64,000 bases of DNA. It comes from Methanobacteriota archaeon. Its GTDB lineage: Archaea; Methanobacteriota; Methanobacteria; Methanobacteriales; Methanobacteriaceae. Positions within the stretch are counted from its first letter, which is position 1, and every line of letters begins with the position of its first letter. The notes under the pieces are model-generated. The model was given only the letters and a program-made list of their open reading frames with translations. It searched no databases and was not told the DNA's origin. Position numbers and translations under genes: made by a program. Shown here in pieces: positions 52,412 through 61,910 of this stretch. Location: contig JAEYPF010000002.1 in NCBI GenBank assembly GCA_023411115.1, positions 31,276 to 95,275 of the forward strand. The letters run 5' to 3'.

Positions 52412-52966
52412 TTATTGAACTTTTAAACTATTTAAAATAGTATCAAAGTTCGGCCTTTCGTTTTCAAAGTCATTATCAGTGGCTTGAAGAAGCATTATGT
52501 AAGTTTTCCCATTTTTGACGAAGTATACTTGTTCAAATCTCATATTTTGAGTGGAATCCCCGTTTTTATATATAAATACATCTTTGTAAGCTTTTTTACC
52601 ATCTATAGTGAGTGTGCTGTGTGCAATTTTTTTCCAACCTGGGGTTTTAGTGTTTTCCAGCTGCTTGATTACTCCTTTTTCTGATAAACCATTATTATTC
52701 ATTATTTGCAAATTGAATTGTACTCCATTAAAGGAACTATCTTTGATAACAGAAATCGAATTACCTCCAGTTTGATTGTTAGCGATTGCCATCCATCCAC
52801 TGGGATAATTAAAATTAACCCCGTATGCTGAAAAAGAATTGTTACCATTACCATTAGTTACATTCTTTACAAATCCATCAATTGATGTACATCCAGATGT
52901 TAAAACAACAAAAATTAAAATTACTATTATCAGTGTTATCCCCATATACTTGTTTGATCCCCTCAA
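52412..52966 (-). CDS. PsbP/DUF1795-like lipoprotein
   Basis: 184 residues. A short basic start and membrane segment end in the lipobox LTSGC (Cys about residue 26), so the protein is probably lipid-anchored outside. The rest resembles the PsbP-like fold (SAYGVNFNYPSGWMAIAN, then VYFVKNGKTYIMLLQATDNDFENERPNFDTILNSLK). Role unknown. Start TTG 52966 is preceded by GGTGAT; ATG 52945 after GAGGGGATC is the alternative. Confidence 0.7.
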   Translation of the reverse strand: MRGSNKYMGITLIIVILIFVVLTSGCTSIDGFVKNVTNGNGNNSFSAYGVNFNYPSGWMAIANNQTGGNSISVIKDSSFNGVQFNLQIMNNNGLSEKGVIKQLENTKTPGWKKIAHSTLTIDGKKAYKDVFIYKNGDSTQNMRFEQVYFVKNGKTYIMLLQATDNDFENERPNFDTILNSLKVQ

Positions 52967-53297
52967 TAAAATCACCAGTATGATGTTTTTGTTAATATCA
53001 TATAAGTATTGGGATTATTATTCATAAGACATAACAATTACATTAAAATTCATATTGCAGGATTAAAAATTGTAATTTTTTAAAAATCTGCATGAATAAG
53101 TTTTTTCTATTTATGAATTTTTGACAAATTACTGTAAATCCACCACCACATATAGCTGTGATGATCCATTTTTGATAACTTTTAAAGATTTTTATGTCTA
53201 TGGTTTTTCTGAGTGAACTGATCAATTTAGTTCGTTAAACGTAGATATGACGAAGTATATTTTTATCATCAATAATTCTATGAAAAAATTAAAAAAT
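52967..53297. other. Intergenic region between lipoprotein and DUF763 genes
   Basis: 330 bp. It holds a leftward TATA-like CTTATATGATA (about 52997-53007) for the lipoprotein gene. A 60-codon leftward frame at 53043-53225 lacks a ribosome site and any family resemblance. I see no RNA gene or strong repeat. Confidence 0.45.
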
Positions 53298-54452
53298 TCA
53301 ACATCCATCCACACCAATAAAAGATTCCAATCTCTTGACTGCGTTATATTTATCTTTTTTATCAAGTTTAGCTTCATCTAAAGCTTCTTTTAAAGTGTGA
53401 ATTGAGTGGTCATAAACTTCCCTATCAACTGGATAAGGAAAACCATCCTTTCCGCCATGTGTGAAGCTGTATTTTACTGGATCTCTCCAGCTAGGCTCCG
53501 CCCCATAAACCAGATCAGAAATCAAAGCAAGTGCCCTTATTTTTTTGGGCCCTATCCCTTCAAGCGTAATTAATTCTTCATAGTTTTCAGGCTGCAGCTC
53601 GTATGCCTTTTTTAAAACTTCAAATTCCCTGTCACTTATATCCATGTCAAGTACAGGGTGATGTCTCGGCATCTTCATCTCTTTAAAATTTTTAGAAATA
53701 TTGGAACGTTCAGGCACGTCAAAAAAGTTCGAAAGCAGTGACTGAGATTTTCTTCGAAAATAAGGCTTTAAATGATCAGGGTTATCACGTATAAGGTCTA
53801 CACTTATATTCCTTGCCTCGCTGCTTCCCTCTGAAGTCATATTCAATGTTTCTAAATTAGACTCATCGCAGCAAATGGCATTATGAGGCTCCTCTATAAC
53901 TTTATCAATGGATTCAGATAACCAGTGGTACCTTCTGGCATAATTAGTTTCGTCGCTTAGTCCCTGCTGTACAACTGCCCAGTTACCGTGCTCTGTAAAT
54001 AAAAATGAATGATGGTATAAATTATAACCGTCCTGAATACAGGAATTATCTATCTTTGCCGAAATTCGGCTTGAATATTTAAGTTCATCAATCTTCTTTG
54101 AAGATAGTGAGAAGAAATCTACTGCAGTTTCAATATCTAAAGGTGTTTTCCTTGAATTTTTACCTTTACCACCTGCAATCATAATCCCATGCTCCTCAGG
54201 GTCAATTGCAAGTTTTAATGCACCGCATGTTGTGGTTGTGGTCCCTGAAGAGTGCCAGTCAAACCCAATGACGCATGAAAATGCCTGGAACCAATGTGGA
54301 TCAGAAATTCGTCTTAAAAACTCATCTGCATCGTATTCATATAAAATAACATCAAGAATGCCTCCGGCTAACTTAACCATTCTGCTAAACAGCCATCTCG
54401 GCGCGTGCCCTCCGTGTAGAGGGAGGTTTGCTACTCCTCGTTTTGCATGCAT
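53298..54452 (-). CDS. DUF763 family protein
   Basis: 384 residues with the family start MHAKRGVANLPLHGGHAPRW and FSCVIGFDWHSSGTTTTTCGALKLA. A helix-hairpin-helix-like segment is visible near residue 300 (NYEELITLEGIGPKKIRALALISDLVYG). DUF763 proteins occur in archaea and some thermophilic bacteria; the helix-hairpin-helix suggests DNA contact, but no activity is established. GTGAGAT precedes the ATG. Confidence 0.88.
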   Translation of the reverse strand: MHAKRGVANLPLHGGHAPRWLFSRMVKLAGGILDVILYEYDADEFLRRISDPHWFQAFSCVIGFDWHSSGTTTTTCGALKLAIDPEEHGIMIAGGKGKNSRKTPLDIETAVDFFSLSSKKIDELKYSSRISAKIDNSCIQDGYNLYHHSFLFTEHGNWAVVQQGLSDETNYARRYHWLSESIDKVIEEPHNAICCDESNLETLNMTSEGSSEARNISVDLIRDNPDHLKPYFRRKSQSLLSNFFDVPERSNISKNFKEMKMPRHHPVLDMDISDREFEVLKKAYELQPENYEELITLEGIGPKKIRALALISDLVYGAEPSWRDPVKYSFTHGGKDGFPYPVDREVYDHSIHTLKEALDEAKLDKKDKYNAVKRLESFIGVDGC

Positions 54453-54638
54453 TTTATCTCACTGATTCAGTACTTTAAAATTAATTCCAAATTATTGGAC
54501 ATGACTTTTCTTGTTCCTATATTGGATTTTTATAATAAAGAATTAACTAAAGAGCATGTGAAAAGTAATTAAAAAAGAATTCAATTAAATTGAACCATAA
54601 AAATTAAAATCAAAAAATAATGAGGAAATATAAGTAAA

Positions 54639-55559
54639 CTAACGTTTAGAAACCTCAATCATCCGCTCAACTGCACCCCTTGCTTTATCTGCTGTATCTT
54701 TATCAACTGTAACCACGAATTCTTCATTTAAAAGGGCATTTTTAACTTTTTCAAGTGTGTGGAGCTTCATGGTCTCGCAAATAGCTTCAGATAAAGCTGG
54801 AAGAATAGTTTTATCTGGATTTTCTCGTCTCAAACGGGTTACAAGGTCTACTTCAGTACCAATTATAAATGTTTTATTTGGAGATTCTTTAACGTGGCTG
54901 ATCATGCCGCCAGTGCTTAAAACATGGTCTGCGAATTTTTGAATCTCAGGATCACATTCTGGATGTACTAATATCTCAGCCTCGGGATATTTTTCCCTTG
55001 AAAAGAAAATATCTCCTGTAGTAAACATTTTATGGACATAGCAGTGTCCACCTTCAGGTATGTGGATTATTTCCTTATCTGTTTGTTGGGAAGTGTACCA
55101 TGCAAGGTTCATATCGGGTCCAAAAAGCACTGTATTTTCATCAAGACTATTTACGATCTTAACAGCGTTTGATGATGTGCACAGTATATCTGCCTCTGCT
55201 TTTGCCTCGGCAAGGGTGTTAACGTATAAAACTACTGCTGCACCAGGATGTCTTTCTTTAGCCCTTTTTACTTCGCTTGCAGGAAGCATATGCGCCATTG
55301 GACATTCTGCCTGAGTATCAGGGATTAATATTTTTTTATCAGGGTTAAGTATGGCTGCTGTTTCTGCCATAAAATCTACACCGCAGAATACCACAAGGTC
55401 TTTTCCTTCAATCTCTGATGCTTTTATGCAGAGCTCAAGTGAATCTCCCATAAAGTCTGCAATTTCCTGTATATCACCAGTCTGATAATTATGAGCTAAG
55501 ATTATTGCATTTTTTTCTTCTTTGAGTTTTATAATTTCTTTTTGCAGATCATTTAACAT
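54639..55559 (-). CDS. nadA: Quinolinate synthase
   Basis: 306 residues. It condenses iminoaspartate with dihydroxyacetone phosphate to quinolinate in NAD synthesis, using a 4Fe-4S cluster. Motifs: ILAHNYQTGDIQEIADFMGDSL, VVFCGVDFMAETA (first cluster Cys), GGHCYVHKMF, HPECDPEIQ and LSEAICETMKLHT (last cluster Cys). GGCGATTTTC precedes ATG 55559; the in-frame start at 55574 is less likely. NadB is not in the window. Confidence 0.94.
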   Translation of the reverse strand: MLNDLQKEIIKLKEEKNAIILAHNYQTGDIQEIADFMGDSLELCIKASEIEGKDLVVFCGVDFMAETAAILNPDKKILIPDTQAECPMAHMLPASEVKRAKERHPGAAVVLYVNTLAEAKAEADILCTSSNAVKIVNSLDENTVLFGPDMNLAWYTSQQTDKEIIHIPEGGHCYVHKMFTTGDIFFSREKYPEAEILVHPECDPEIQKFADHVLSTGGMISHVKESPNKTFIIGTEVDLVTRLRRENPDKTILPALSEAICETMKLHTLEKVKNALLNEEFVVTVDKDTADKARGAVERMIEVSKR

Positions 55560-55729
55560 GAAAATCGCCTTCAAATCAATGTAATTAAAATTAGTATAGA
55601 ATATAGTAATTTTGAGTGGATATCACAACTGTTAATTATTATCTGTTTTATCTAATAAATACTTAAATTTTTACAATGCTTTTAAAATATTAAAAAGAAT
55701 GTGAAAATGTGGATGAATCTGTGAATGGA

Positions 55730-56500
55730 CTACACTTTATCTATTTCTGCACCCACCAGTGCATATTTACATGGACATTCTCTAATATCAGGGATTTTTG
55801 CTATTGCATCATATATCAATTTAACTAAATTCTCCTTCTGCCCTTCTACAATCTCAAATACTTCATCTATTGTCAGTTTAGTTGGAGATATTGATGCGGC
55901 ATAATTTGATACCATACATACACTTGCATAACACATTTCAAGCTCCCTTGCCAATATAGCTTCAGGTATTCCGGTCATTCCGACAACAGTGCCGCCTAAT
56001 TGCTTGAACATGGCAATTTCTGCGGCTGTTTCAAATCTGGGGCCTTCAGTACACACATAAACACCCTTTTCCACAACTTCTCCTGAAGATATTAAATGAT
56101 TCCTTAAATTGTGGCAGTAAGGCTCTGTAATGTCTATATGTACTGTTTTAGTGTCATAAAACGTAAAGTCCCTTACCTTTGTAAAATCAATGAAATCATG
56201 AGGTATCAGAAAATCCCCCGGTTTAACAGATAGATCCAGAGATCCAACAGCATTAGTAGCTATTATCCTTTCAACGCCTGTTTTCTTCATTGCATAAATA
56301 TTTGCCCTGTAATTTATCATATGAGGAGGATTTGCATGCCCTTTTGCATGCCTTGGCATAAATGCAATATCTTTATCATGTAATTTGAATATGTTAATTT
56401 CAGGAGATTCACCATATGGTGTTTCTATAACCCTTGTTTCTACTTCTTCTCCCATTTCAACGATTTCGTATATTCCTGTGCCGCCAATTATTCCTATCAT
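55730..56500 (-). CDS. mtnP: S-methyl-5'-thioadenosine / methylthioinosine phosphorylase
   Basis: 256 residues of the purine nucleoside phosphorylase family. Motifs: IGIIGGTGIYEI (phosphate loop), MPRHAKGHANPPHMINYRANIYAMKKTGVERIIATNAVGSL, and the purine site TEGPRFETAAEI and GMTGIPEAILARELEMCYASVCMVSNYAA. It releases adenine (or hypoxanthine in methanogens that first deaminate the substrate) from methylthio-nucleosides formed in polyamine synthesis, linking it to the agmatinase group. The start has no strong ribosome site. Confidence 0.9.
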   Translation of the reverse strand: MIGIIGGTGIYEIVEMGEEVETRVIETPYGESPEINIFKLHDKDIAFMPRHAKGHANPPHMINYRANIYAMKKTGVERIIATNAVGSLDLSVKPGDFLIPHDFIDFTKVRDFTFYDTKTVHIDITEPYCHNLRNHLISSGEVVEKGVYVCTEGPRFETAAEIAMFKQLGGTVVGMTGIPEAILARELEMCYASVCMVSNYAASISPTKLTIDEVFEIVEGQKENLVKLIYDAIAKIPDIRECPCKYALVGAEIDKV

Positions 56501-56596
56501 GTTTTCAACTTTCTTTCTTGATATTTTAATTATTCTAAATATAATGATAAATAGATTATGCCTTTCATTTAAAATATAAATTATAGCCGGATTTAT

Positions 56597-56938
56597 CTAT
56601 TGATATGGTTTAATCTGGTCATAATACTCTTTAAAATTCATTTTATGTTGTTCAATAAAATTAAAAAATCTTTCTTCTGAAATCTGGCCCAAATGCGTTA
56701 AGGGACAGTAAATTGTCAATGTAATTGTCGCTGTATCCAGATCAATATTATAAATAACATCAATTTTGACGTTTTCATCTTTAATAGAAAAATTATAGTT
56801 ATTTAGACGATTTTCAACAATTTCAGATTCTTCTTCATCCAGCATATCATCTGAAAAACTCATTTGGAAATCTCTTGAAATTTGATTATCATCTATTTTT
56901 TTGATGTCAAATTCCTTTAAGCCCTCAAATTTCAACAT
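56597..56938 (-). CDS. Hypothetical protein
   Basis: 113 residues, acidic in the middle (SDDMLDEEESEIVENRLNNY) with alternating strand-like segments (VKIDVIYNIDLDTATITLTIYCPLTHLGQI) and a final helix. Cytosolic by composition. I recognise no family. It lies alone between the phosphorylase gene and the secreted repeat protein. Confidence 0.6.
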   Translation of the reverse strand: MLKFEGLKEFDIKKIDDNQISRDFQMSFSDDMLDEEESEIVENRLNNYNFSIKDENVKIDVIYNIDLDTATITLTIYCPLTHLGQISEERFFNFIEQHKMNFKEYYDQIKPYQ

Positions 56939-57025
56939 ACTTGATCTTCCTGTGATTAAATATTTAAAAAAATAAAGAATTGAAATGAATGAACTGCAGA
57001 ATATTTTGTTTGAATTATCACTAAT

Positions 57026-57451
57026 TCATCTAACTGTTGCAGCTTTTAACCAGTTATAATGTCCTTTTTTTAAAACTGTTACTGTGGTCTGGCGGTATTG
57101 TGGCATATTCATCTTTATTGCCCTGTAGCTATTTTTTGTAGGGTGGGCACTCCATTTATATACATTTCTCCATGCTACATACCATTTACCAGTAGTGTGG
57201 CTTCTTTTTAAAACCATTACTACAGTTTGACGGTATTGTGGCATATTTCTTGTTATAAATCTATAACTGTGCTTTTTAGGATGAGCGCTCCATTTCCAAG
57301 TATGTTTCCATGCTACATTCCATCCATGACCTACATTATGATTGAATGTCATTGGAACATTGTTGTTATCTATGGCTTGGGCACTGGCTGTTCCAGAAAG
57401 TCCTACTGCAGCGATAAAAACAAGTAGTAGAATCCCTAACTGTTTTTTCAT
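57026..57451 (-). CDS. Secreted protein with two tandem WSAHP repeats
   Basis: 141 residues. A signal peptide (about 1-25, ending SGTASAQA) is followed by two repeats of about 46 residues: WNVAWKHTWKWSAHPKKHSY with NMPQYRQTVVMVLKRSH, and WYVAWRNVYKWSAHPTKNSY with NMPQYRQTTVTVLKKGH. The mature part is very basic and rich in Trp, Tyr and His, fitting an outer protein that binds the acidic cell wall or surface sugars. GGAGGTG precedes the ATG. Not recognised as a named family. Confidence 0.7.
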   Translation of the reverse strand: MKKQLGILLLVFIAAVGLSGTASAQAIDNNNVPMTFNHNVGHGWNVAWKHTWKWSAHPKKHSYRFITRNMPQYRQTVVMVLKRSHTTGKWYVAWRNVYKWSAHPTKNSYRAIKMNMPQYRQTTVTVLKKGHYNWLKAATVR

Positions 57452-57755
57452 ACATTACACCTCCAAGTCATACATTATAACACAAATTTCAAATTGTGTT
57501 AGGGGTGTTTATGTTAATTATGTAATAAATTTTTTATTATTATTAATACAAATAAAACATCGAAATAATATTAAAAATTGTTTAGAAATTTTAAGAAAAA
57601 ATAAGTTGTTTTATTATCATAATTTTTAATAGTGAGTATAATTTCATAATAAGGAAAAATTATATTAATATGCTGTACTATTTTTGGAAAAATAGCCTTA
57701 ATATCCTAATAGAAACTGAATACTTAGAAATAAGAAAAATAAAGTTAAAAAAATG
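57452..57755. other. Intergenic region with an inverted repeat
   Basis: The 304-bp gap contains TAACACAA (57478-57485) paired with TTGTGTTA (57494-57501), 27 bp upstream of the secreted repeat protein's start, in its leader or operator position. The remainder is AT-rich with no RNA gene or coding signal. Confidence 0.45.
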
Positions 57756-58367
57756 TTAGAAAAAGATCCATTGTTTCTTCACTTCTAATTTGTTTACTGC
57801 ATCTTGAAGATTATTTACAGAAGCTTGCTCCTGTTTATCGAAAGTCTTAAGCACATTAGCCAATCCCCTTAAATCACTTGCAACAGCTTTATTATCTCCA
57901 TTTATTAAATCTTCGGCCAATTTGTTCATTAGAGGATCCATATCATTTAATGTGTTCAATATTTCATCGTTGTAAGCCAATCTTAACCCGTTGGCAACAT
58001 CCCCCATTAGAAGTAGATCATATCCTAAGGCCATATTTTTAGTGGTGGTTATGTTCTTTTTAAGCTCATTTAGCGTGTTATTAATTGTTTGTATTCCTCG
58101 GCCATTTTCCAGTTCATTTGCCTCCTTCTGCCGTTGATTTAAAGGTATATTTTTAAGTGAAGATGCATTCTCAATTTGATTTGCCTGATTTTCTAAATCT
58201 ACAATTTCACTGTCATAAGATCCAGTTTCATTAATGGTTTTTATTTCGTCTTTTAAAATTTTAATGTCTTTAGGTACTAAATATGTCATTGAATAAGCAT
58301 AATAGCCACCATAAGCCCCTAAAGCTATAATTATTACAGAAATTATAGCTATTAACCCTTTATTCAT
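57756..58367 (-). CDS. Hypothetical membrane-anchored helical protein
   Basis: 203 residues. An N-terminal membrane helix (about 3-28, GLIAIISVIIIALGAYGGYYAYSMTYLV) precedes an outer domain made of coiled-coil-like helices (residues about 32-110 and 150-200, rich in Leu, Asn, Lys). No lipobox. The architecture resembles 4130-4645, but sequence similarity is weak. Function unknown. Confidence 0.6.
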   Translation of the reverse strand: MNKGLIAIISVIIIALGAYGGYYAYSMTYLVPKDIKILKDEIKTINETGSYDSEIVDLENQANQIENASSLKNIPLNQRQKEANELENGRGIQTINNTLNELKKNITTTKNMALGYDLLLMGDVANGLRLAYNDEILNTLNDMDPLMNKLAEDLINGDNKAVASDLRGLANVLKTFDKQEQASVNNLQDAVNKLEVKKQWIFF

Positions 58368-58618
58368 TGGTTAACCCCTATTTATTTTATATTTTCAACA
58401 AAACTTTAAGATCTTTTAATAAAAAGTGAAGATCTTAATTATTATTATATATTAATATATTATTAATTATTTATAGTTATGAGTAGTACAAAAATAGTAA
58501 TAAGAAATAGGCAGGCAATTTAATTCTCAAATTGTACTCAATAGGCAAATTACCAGATAAAACGAAAAAATAATATTTTAAATAGTGTTAATTTATAAAT
58601 AAAAAATAAAGGCGGAGT

Positions 58619-60067
58619 TTAACCCTTTGCAACACCAAGAGGAATCATTTTCCCTACCATTCTGGATATTCCGGCATTATGGGATGTTCTCACAACTAAA
58701 TCCACATCTTTATAGGCTCCAGGTGCTTCTTCTGCCACTACAGGCATTGAAGTTGCTCTTATAATAATTCCCCTCTTTTCCAGGGCTTTTTTAACTTCTT
58801 CACCATGATACTCTTTTTTAGCTCCTGCTCTACTCATTTTACGCCCTGCACCATGTGCTGAGGAACCGAAGGTTTCTTCCATTGCTATATCTGTTCCTGC
58901 AAGTACATATGAAGCGGTACCCATGGTACCAGGTATGAAAACTGGCTGTCCAACATCCCTGTACTCTTTAGGGATTTCTTCTCTTCCAGGACCAAAAGCT
59001 CGGGTTGCACCCTTTCTGTGGACAAATAGCTCCATATCTCTTCCTTTTACATTATGAACTTCCTTTTTTGCAATGTTATGTGCCACATCATAGATAATTT
59101 CCATGTTCATTTCTTCAGCGTCCCTTTTGAAAACCTTTTCAAATGATTCTCTGACCCAGTGCACAATCATTTGCCTGTTGGTCCATGCATAGTTTGCTGC
59201 AGCAGACATTGCCTTGAAATAATCCTTTGCTTCATCCGAATCTACTGGTGCACAGGCCAACTGCCTGTCTGGAAGGTTAATCTGGTATCTTTTAGCTGCC
59301 CTGTCCATTACTCGGAGATAATCAGAACATATCTGGTGGCCGCATCCTCTTGAACCTGTGTGGATTAAAACCGTAATCATACCTTCTTCTATACCAAATA
59401 CTTTTGCTGTATCTTCATCGAAGATTTTATCCATTTTCTGGACTTCTAAAAAGTGATTTCCAGATCCAAGAGAACCTAATTGGGGTACACCTCTTTTTTT
59501 TGCTTTATCACTGACTTTACTGGAGTCTGCTGTTTCCATTTTTCCATTTTCTTCAAGATGCTTAAGGTCTCTTTCCCAGCCGTACCCATTTTCAATAGCC
59601 CATTCTGCACCATGATCCAGCACTTCATCAATTTGACCGGGTTGAAGCCTTACTTTACCTTTACTTCCAACTCCAGAAGGTACATTATCAAATAGAGTGT
59701 TAACAATCTCTTTAATTTTAGGTTTAACTTCATCTTCAGTTAAATTAGTCCGGATAAGCCTGACTCCGCAGTTAATATCAAAGCCAACCCCTCCAGGGCT
59801 TATTACTCCATTATGGGCACTGAACGCTGCAACGCCACCTATGGGAAATCCATATCCAAAGTGGATATCTGGAAGTCCAATTGAAAACTTCTGAATACCT
59901 GGTAAACATGCCACATTGGAGACCTGATCTACTGCCCCCACTTCAACTTCTTTAATAGCTTCATCATCTAGATAAATTCTTGCAGGGACTCTCATCTCTT
60001 TTTTATAGCTTGATGGAACTTCCCAGACACAATCTCTAATTTTTTTTAAATTTCCTTCAACTTCCAT
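58619..60067 (-). CDS. rtcB: RNA-splicing ligase RtcB
   Basis: 482 residues, full archaeal length without an intein. It joins 2',3'-cyclic phosphate and 5'-OH ends of tRNA halves, using GTP and Mn. Active-site features are visible: GVGFDINCGVRLI (metal Cys), GSGNHFLEV, VLIHTGSRGCGHQI, and the guanylylated His in the SSAHGAGRKMSR loop. GGAGAG before ATG 60067 supports this start; the frame opens nine codons earlier. Confidence 0.95.
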   Translation of the reverse strand: MEVEGNLKKIRDCVWEVPSSYKKEMRVPARIYLDDEAIKEVEVGAVDQVSNVACLPGIQKFSIGLPDIHFGYGFPIGGVAAFSAHNGVISPGGVGFDINCGVRLIRTNLTEDEVKPKIKEIVNTLFDNVPSGVGSKGKVRLQPGQIDEVLDHGAEWAIENGYGWERDLKHLEENGKMETADSSKVSDKAKKRGVPQLGSLGSGNHFLEVQKMDKIFDEDTAKVFGIEEGMITVLIHTGSRGCGHQICSDYLRVMDRAAKRYQINLPDRQLACAPVDSDEAKDYFKAMSAAANYAWTNRQMIVHWVRESFEKVFKRDAEEMNMEIIYDVAHNIAKKEVHNVKGRDMELFVHRKGATRAFGPGREEIPKEYRDVGQPVFIPGTMGTASYVLAGTDIAMEETFGSSAHGAGRKMSRAGAKKEYHGEEVKKALEKRGIIIRATSMPVVAEEAPGAYKDVDLVVRTSHNAGISRMVGKMIPLGVAKG

Positions 60068-60302
60068 AAGATAACTCTCCAACCGATGATTCATTTAAAT
60101 TTAAAATTTCATTAAATGTTTAATAATCCTAAAAAAGTTAGATCAATTAATGTTTGTGTTAATTTTTGATCTAACTCTTAAAAAAAGGTTGTTATAGTCA
60201 GATATGTTTGCTTTATTTTTTCAACAGAATGTAATAAAATAGAACTTTAAAGTCGGTTCAGAAGATAATCCCATTATTAAATGTATGAAAAATTAGAATG
60301 CA

Positions 60303-60731
60303 TCACGATATTCCTTTTTGGGCTTCCCGTTCTATTCTTTCAATAATTTCGCTTTCAAGATCCTCTGTTTTTGACGATGACACCGAAAAAACATCTTTAC
60401 AAACAGTAATTTTTACATCTTCTTTCCTTAAGTTAATATAAAATTCAACCAGTTCAAAATCATTATTCATCAAAACATGCCCCAGCGCATCTTCAGTCAA
60501 TTTAAGACACTGAGTTTCATTTACTTCGTAAGTGGTGTTTTTTGTTTTGATTTTCTCGATTAAAAATGGCATATGATTTTCATCACTTGCGGCTTTTCTG
60601 TTTGTTCTAAATAAACTCATTAATAATTCCCTTTTAGAATCAATGTCGCCGCTTATTTCAACTGATTTCATAATATCCCCTTTAGCTAGTTTTCCTAAAA
60701 AATAATTATCGATGAGTTTCATTACTTCCAT
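60303..60731 (-). CDS. Hypothetical protein downstream of TetR gene
   Basis: 142 residues, soluble, with an alpha/beta pattern (YEVNETQCLKLTEDALGHVLMNNDFELVEFYINLRKEDVKITVCKDVF) and a charged C-terminal helix. I recognise no family. It lies 60 bp downstream of the TetR gene on the same strand and is probably in its operon. Confidence 0.6.
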   Translation of the reverse strand: MEVMKLIDNYFLGKLAKGDIMKSVEISGDIDSKRELLMSLFRTNRKAASDENHMPFLIEKIKTKNTTYEVNETQCLKLTEDALGHVLMNNDFELVEFYINLRKEDVKITVCKDVFSVSSSKTEDLESEIIERIEREAQKGIS

Positions 60732-60791
60732 TATGCTGTATCAACTATTATGCTCAACAATTTAAAAACTGTTTTTGTATATAACCAATTT

Positions 60792-61517
60792 CTATTTATT
60801 CATGATCATATGGCGTATAAGATCTTCAATATCTATAAAATATTTCTCGCTGTTAATTCCTCGGCTTTCTAGGATTCTTACATGATCAGGAGGTATTTCT
60901 GACATGCTTTTAGAAATTGAAGATAATAGAATAGCTACTTCTACTGGATCTACATCGGATCGGATAGTATCATCATGGATACCAACTCTTATAGAGTCGC
61001 TCATGATTGTAAATCTCTCTCTACGCAGGTTCATGATCTCTTTTGCATATTCACTAACAGGAGGTAAAAGTTGAAAATCCGCATTGTGAAGTATTGAGTA
61101 GAGCCTTGCATCTTTACTAATTTCTTCTGCGTATTCTCTATTTACTATGTTCTCCATATCAAATCTTCCAGACTGGAAATAATTGTAGATCTGGACATAA
61201 TCCGGATAATTATTTGTGAATTCATAATATGCCCTTCTAAATGCTGCAACCTTGTCAATTCCTTTATCTGCCATTTCAACTGCTTCTCTTATCATTGCAT
61301 TCAAGATCCGGGTTCCACGAAGTACAATTGCAAAAAATAATTCTTCTTTATTTTCAAAATAAAGGTAAAGAGTTGCTTTGCTTAATTCAACCTCTTTTGA
61401 TATGTCATTCATGGAGACATTATCATAGCCTTTATCAAAGAATAATTTTTCGGCCGAATTAATGATATCTTTCCTTCTCTGCTCCTTTTCCCGTTCTTTC
61501 CTGCTTTTAATGGGCAC
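60792..61517 (-). CDS. TetR/AcrR-family transcriptional regulator
   Basis: 241 residues. The DNA-binding domain is RRKDIINSAEKLFFDKGYDNVSMNDISKEVELSKATLYLYFENKEELFFAIV; the C-terminal ligand domain is longer than usual. GTG start 61517 with GGTGAT upstream. A 15-bp palindrome at 61527-61541 lies between its TATA box (about 61558-61568) and start codon, fitting autoregulation. A second, different palindrome lies before the divergent secreted-protein gene at 61911. Confidence 0.92.
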   Translation of the reverse strand: MPIKSRKEREKEQRRKDIINSAEKLFFDKGYDNVSMNDISKEVELSKATLYLYFENKEELFFAIVLRGTRILNAMIREAVEMADKGIDKVAAFRRAYYEFTNNYPDYVQIYNYFQSGRFDMENIVNREYAEEISKDARLYSILHNADFQLLPPVSEYAKEIMNLRRERFTIMSDSIRVGIHDDTIRSDVDPVEVAILLSSISKSMSEIPPDHVRILESRGINSEKYFIDIEDLIRHMIMNK

Positions 61518-61526
61518 AGCATCACC

Positions 61527-61541
61527 TACTAACTGATAGTA
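61527..61541. promoter_or_regulatory. TetR autoregulatory palindrome
   Basis: TACTA-ACTGA-TAGTA, a perfect 5-5-5 inverted repeat directly upstream of the TetR ribosome site and downstream of its leftward TATA element. The position would let the regulator block its own transcription. Confidence 0.45.
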
Positions 61542-61864
61542 ATTTTATGTCCGCTGGTTATTATATAAAAGATTAGTTTATTAATAAAAGTTTGGTTTTA
61601 AAAACTAAGGGCAATTTAAAATATTGTCTAATTACATGATGTATTTCTAAACATACTAAAATAAAGCTAATAACTCGAATCATGCCTGCTTTATTAACTT
61701 ATTTAGATTATTAGATCTGTTAAACAATTATAACTCAAATTTTGTTGGCTAATTTAAACTCTAAATTGATTTTAAGTTATATTAGATTATAAACTTTCCA
61801 AATCCAATTCCAAATTCAAATTCAAATAGCAATGTTTATATGTTCAAACTTTTAAATTTTATTC

Positions 61865-61886
61865 AATAAGTACACGTTTACTTATT
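61865..61886. promoter_or_regulatory. Near-perfect 22-bp TetR-type operator
   Basis: Arms AATAAGTA (61865-61872) and TACTTATT (61879-61886) flank CACGTT. All pairs match except one inside, giving the core AAGTACACGTTTACTT. It lies about 25 bp downstream of the TATA-like GTTTATATG (61834-61842), at the expected start point of the gene at 61911, and is divergent from a TetR gene. Confidence 0.6.
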
Positions 61887-61910
61887 AAAAAAGTGGAAAA
61901 ATTGATTAAA

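Noticed and set aside
53043..53225. Leftward 60-codon frame
   Set aside because: No ribosome site, no family resemblance, composition like surrounding intergenic DNA.
60303..60731. Archease partner of RtcB
   Set aside because: Position next to rtcB is suggestive, but the sequence lacks the archease start and metal-site pattern.
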